7,132 bases of DNA from the NCBI GenBank assembly GCA_902465015.1, contig CABQLK010000064.1, forward strand, positions 1-7,132, given 5' to 3'. Made by a program: the position numbers and the translations under genes. How positions within the stretch are numbered: the first letter of the stretch is position 1; every line of letters begins with the position of its first letter. The stretch comes from an uncultured Collinsella sp. (GTDB lineage Bacteria; Actinomycetota; Coriobacteriia; Coriobacteriales; Coriobacteriaceae). The notes beneath the pieces are model-generated. The model was given only the letters and a program-made list of their open reading frames with translations. It ran no database searches and had not been told where the DNA came from. Of the stretch, positions 6,139 through 7,132 are shown one piece after another.

Positions 6139-6256
6139 GGCGGAGCGATACCTATTTGCTCCGTCGCGAGTTCCGCACGCAAAGGAAAGCACTTAATGTG
6201 CTTTCCGTCTTGCGCAGGACTGTCCGAGCAGCGGAGCAAATAGGTATCGCTCCGCC
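6139..6256. repeat. 118-nt nested palindrome with perfect 25-bp arms between dpaL and ygeY
   Basis: The outer arms 6139-6163 and 6232-6256 are exact reverse complements over 25 bp (left arm starts GGCGGAGCGATACC and ends TTTGCTCCG). At the centre, GGAAAGCAC (6184-6192) and GTGCTTTCC (6198-6206) form a 9-bp stem with a TTAAT loop, flanked by CGCAA (6178-6182) and TTGCG (6210-6214). The bases between inner and outer stems also align with a few bulges, so the whole element can fold as one long hairpin. It could be a non-autonomous mobile element or a dispersed intergenic repeat. It could also be an RNA structure that sets relative expression of dpaL and ygeY, for example as an RNase III target. 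No open reading frame or known family is recognised, and no clear target-site duplication is seen. Confidence 0.85.
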
Positions 6257-6281
6257 ACCTCACAGGTAGATTCCTTCGTTT

Positions 6282-6287
6282 GAAAGG
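6282..6287 (+). promoter_or_regulatory. Ribosome binding site that decides the ygeY start
   Basis: GAAAGG lies 9 nt before the ATG at 6297 but only 2 nt before another ATG at 6290. The earlier ATG opens a four-codon frame (MNNG, stop at 6302-6304) that overlaps the true start, so 6297 is the start of the peptidase gene. Confidence 0.7.
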
Positions 6288-6296
6288 TTATGAACA

Positions 6297-7132
6297 ATGG
6301 CTAAAGAACTCGATTTCGACGCTATCAAGGCTGCTGCTGAGTCCCACCGTGCTGACATGACTCGCTTCCTGCGCGCTATGATCTCTCACCCCTCTGAGTC
6401 CTGCGAGGAGGGTGAGGTTGTTGCCTGCATCAAGGCTGAGATGGAGAGCCTTGGCTATGACGAGGTCAAGGTCGACGGCCTGGGCAACGTCATGGGCTTT
6501 ATGGGCGAGGGCGACAAGATCATCGCCATCGACTCCCACATCGACACCGTCGGCATCGGCAACATCGAGAACTGGGATGCCGATCCCTATGAGGGCTACG
6601 AGACCGACGAGATCATCTACGGCCGCGGCGGCTCCGACCAGGAGGGCGGCATGGCCTCCGCGACCTACGGCGCGAAGATCATGAAGGATCTGGGCCTCAT
6701 CCCCGAGGGCTACAAGATCATGGTCGTCGGCTCCGTGCAGGAGGAGGACTGCGACGGTATGTGCTGGCAGTCCATCGTCAACGAGTACTTCAACGGTCCT
6801 GAGGACGCCCGCAGCAAGATCGAATTCGTTATCTCCACCGAGCCTACCGACGGCGGCATCTACCGCGGCCACCGCGGCCGTATGGAGATCCGCGTGGATA
6901 TGCACGGTGTGTCCTGCCACGGCTCCGCCCCCGAGCGCGGCGACAACGCCATCCACAAGATGGCCGAGGTCATCCTGAACGTCCGTGACCTGAACGAGAA
7001 CCCCGCCGACGGCTCCACCGAGATCAACGGCCTGGTAAAGATGCTGGATCCCAAGTTCAACCCCGAGCACTATGAGGACGCCCGCTTCCTGGGCCGCGGC
7101 ACCTGCACCACCAGCCAGATCTTCTACACCTC
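6297..7132 (+). CDS. ygeY: YgeY-type M20 family metallopeptidase/hydrolase, partial (runs off right edge)
   Basis: The 278 visible codons cover the catalytic part and the beginning of the dimerisation domain of an M20 dinuclear-metal hydrolase; the C-terminus lies outside the window. Metal and catalytic residues seen are DSHIDTVG (H81 metal ligand, D83 next to it), GRGGSDQEGGMA (D114 bridging ligand), QEED (E149 catalytic base, E150 ligand) and the STEPTD stretch after it. The lid/dimerisation part starts around 195 with RGHRGRMEIRVDMHG and CHGSAPERGDNAI. This pattern matches E. coli YgeY and the 'putative selenium metabolism hydrolase' family. The substrate is not established from sequence; next to DpaL, removal of an N-acyl or N-carbamoyl group to release diaminopropionate is a reasonable inference. 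Strong codon bias suggests high expression. Transcription may continue from dpaL through the palindrome, since no promoter is evident in 6257-6296. Confidence 0.9.
   Translation, partial: MAKELDFDAIKAAAESHRADMTRFLRAMISHPSESCEEGEVVACIKAEMESLGYDEVKVDGLGNVMGFMGEGDKIIAIDSHIDTVGIGNIENWDADPYEGYETDEIIYGRGGSDQEGGMASATYGAKIMKDLGLIPEGYKIMVVGSVQEEDCDGMCWQSIVNEYFNGPEDARSKIEFVISTEPTDGGIYRGHRGRMEIRVDMHGVSCHGSAPERGDNAIHKMAEVILNVRDLNENPADGSTEINGLVKMLDPKFNPEHYEDARFLGRGTCTTSQIFYT

Noticed and set aside
6288..7070. 260-residue minus-strand frame antisense to ygeY
   Set aside because: It is a Val/Asp/Gly-rich shadow of the strongly biased M20 gene, whose metal-binding motifs are all intact.
1..7132. CRISPR arrays, tRNA or rRNA genes, insertion sequences with a transposase
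   Set aside because: No regularly spaced repeats, no cloverleaf or rRNA-like stretches, and no transposase motifs were seen on either strand.

Overview
The window looks like chromosomal DNA from a Coriobacteriia gut bacterium, most likely Collinsella or a close relative. The basis is the high-GC codon use of the core genes, the look of the proteins, and a diaminopropionate ammonia-lyase / YgeY-type peptidase pair of the kind known from gut purine degraders. The genus assignment is recognition, not proof.

Left part (1-2345): a possible C-terminal scrap of a gene running in from the left (1-72) is followed by a large single-polypeptide DUF262-DUF1524 protein (184-2307). It resembles the GmrSD/BrxU/SspE type of modification-dependent anti-phage nuclease and carries an extra C-terminal DUF5655-like domain. 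Its base composition and codon use differ from the genes on the right, which suggests an acquired defence gene. A 9-bp GC-rich hairpin (2314-2336) separates it from what follows.

Middle part (2375-4572): three genes lie on the minus strand. They are a 97-residue protein of unknown function, a 329-residue Pro/Ala-rich protein with one membrane segment near its C-terminus, and a 217-residue YheO/DauR-type regulator (PAS-like sensor plus C-terminal helix-turn-helix). An 11-bp direct repeat spaced 33 bp apart lies upstream of the 97-residue gene.

Right part (4573-7132): a 277-bp divergent intergenic region separates the regulator from dpaL (2,3-diaminopropionate ammonia-lyase), which is followed by an M20-family peptidase of the YgeY type that runs off the right edge. 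The divergent region holds a 16-bp near-perfect inverted repeat (15/16) and three copies of AAGTGTG, plausible control sites for the divergent pair. Between dpaL and ygeY sits a 118-nt nested palindrome with perfect 25-bp outer arms.

In E. coli ygeX (dpaL) and ygeY are neighbours in a gene set that has been linked, as I recall, to anaerobic urate/purine breakdown by gut bacteria. This window probably shows one edge of the equivalent locus, with the PAS-HTH protein as its local regulator. The rest of the locus would lie to the right. The most useful things to follow up are the palindrome, the inverted repeat with its likely regulator, and the three-domain nuclease.
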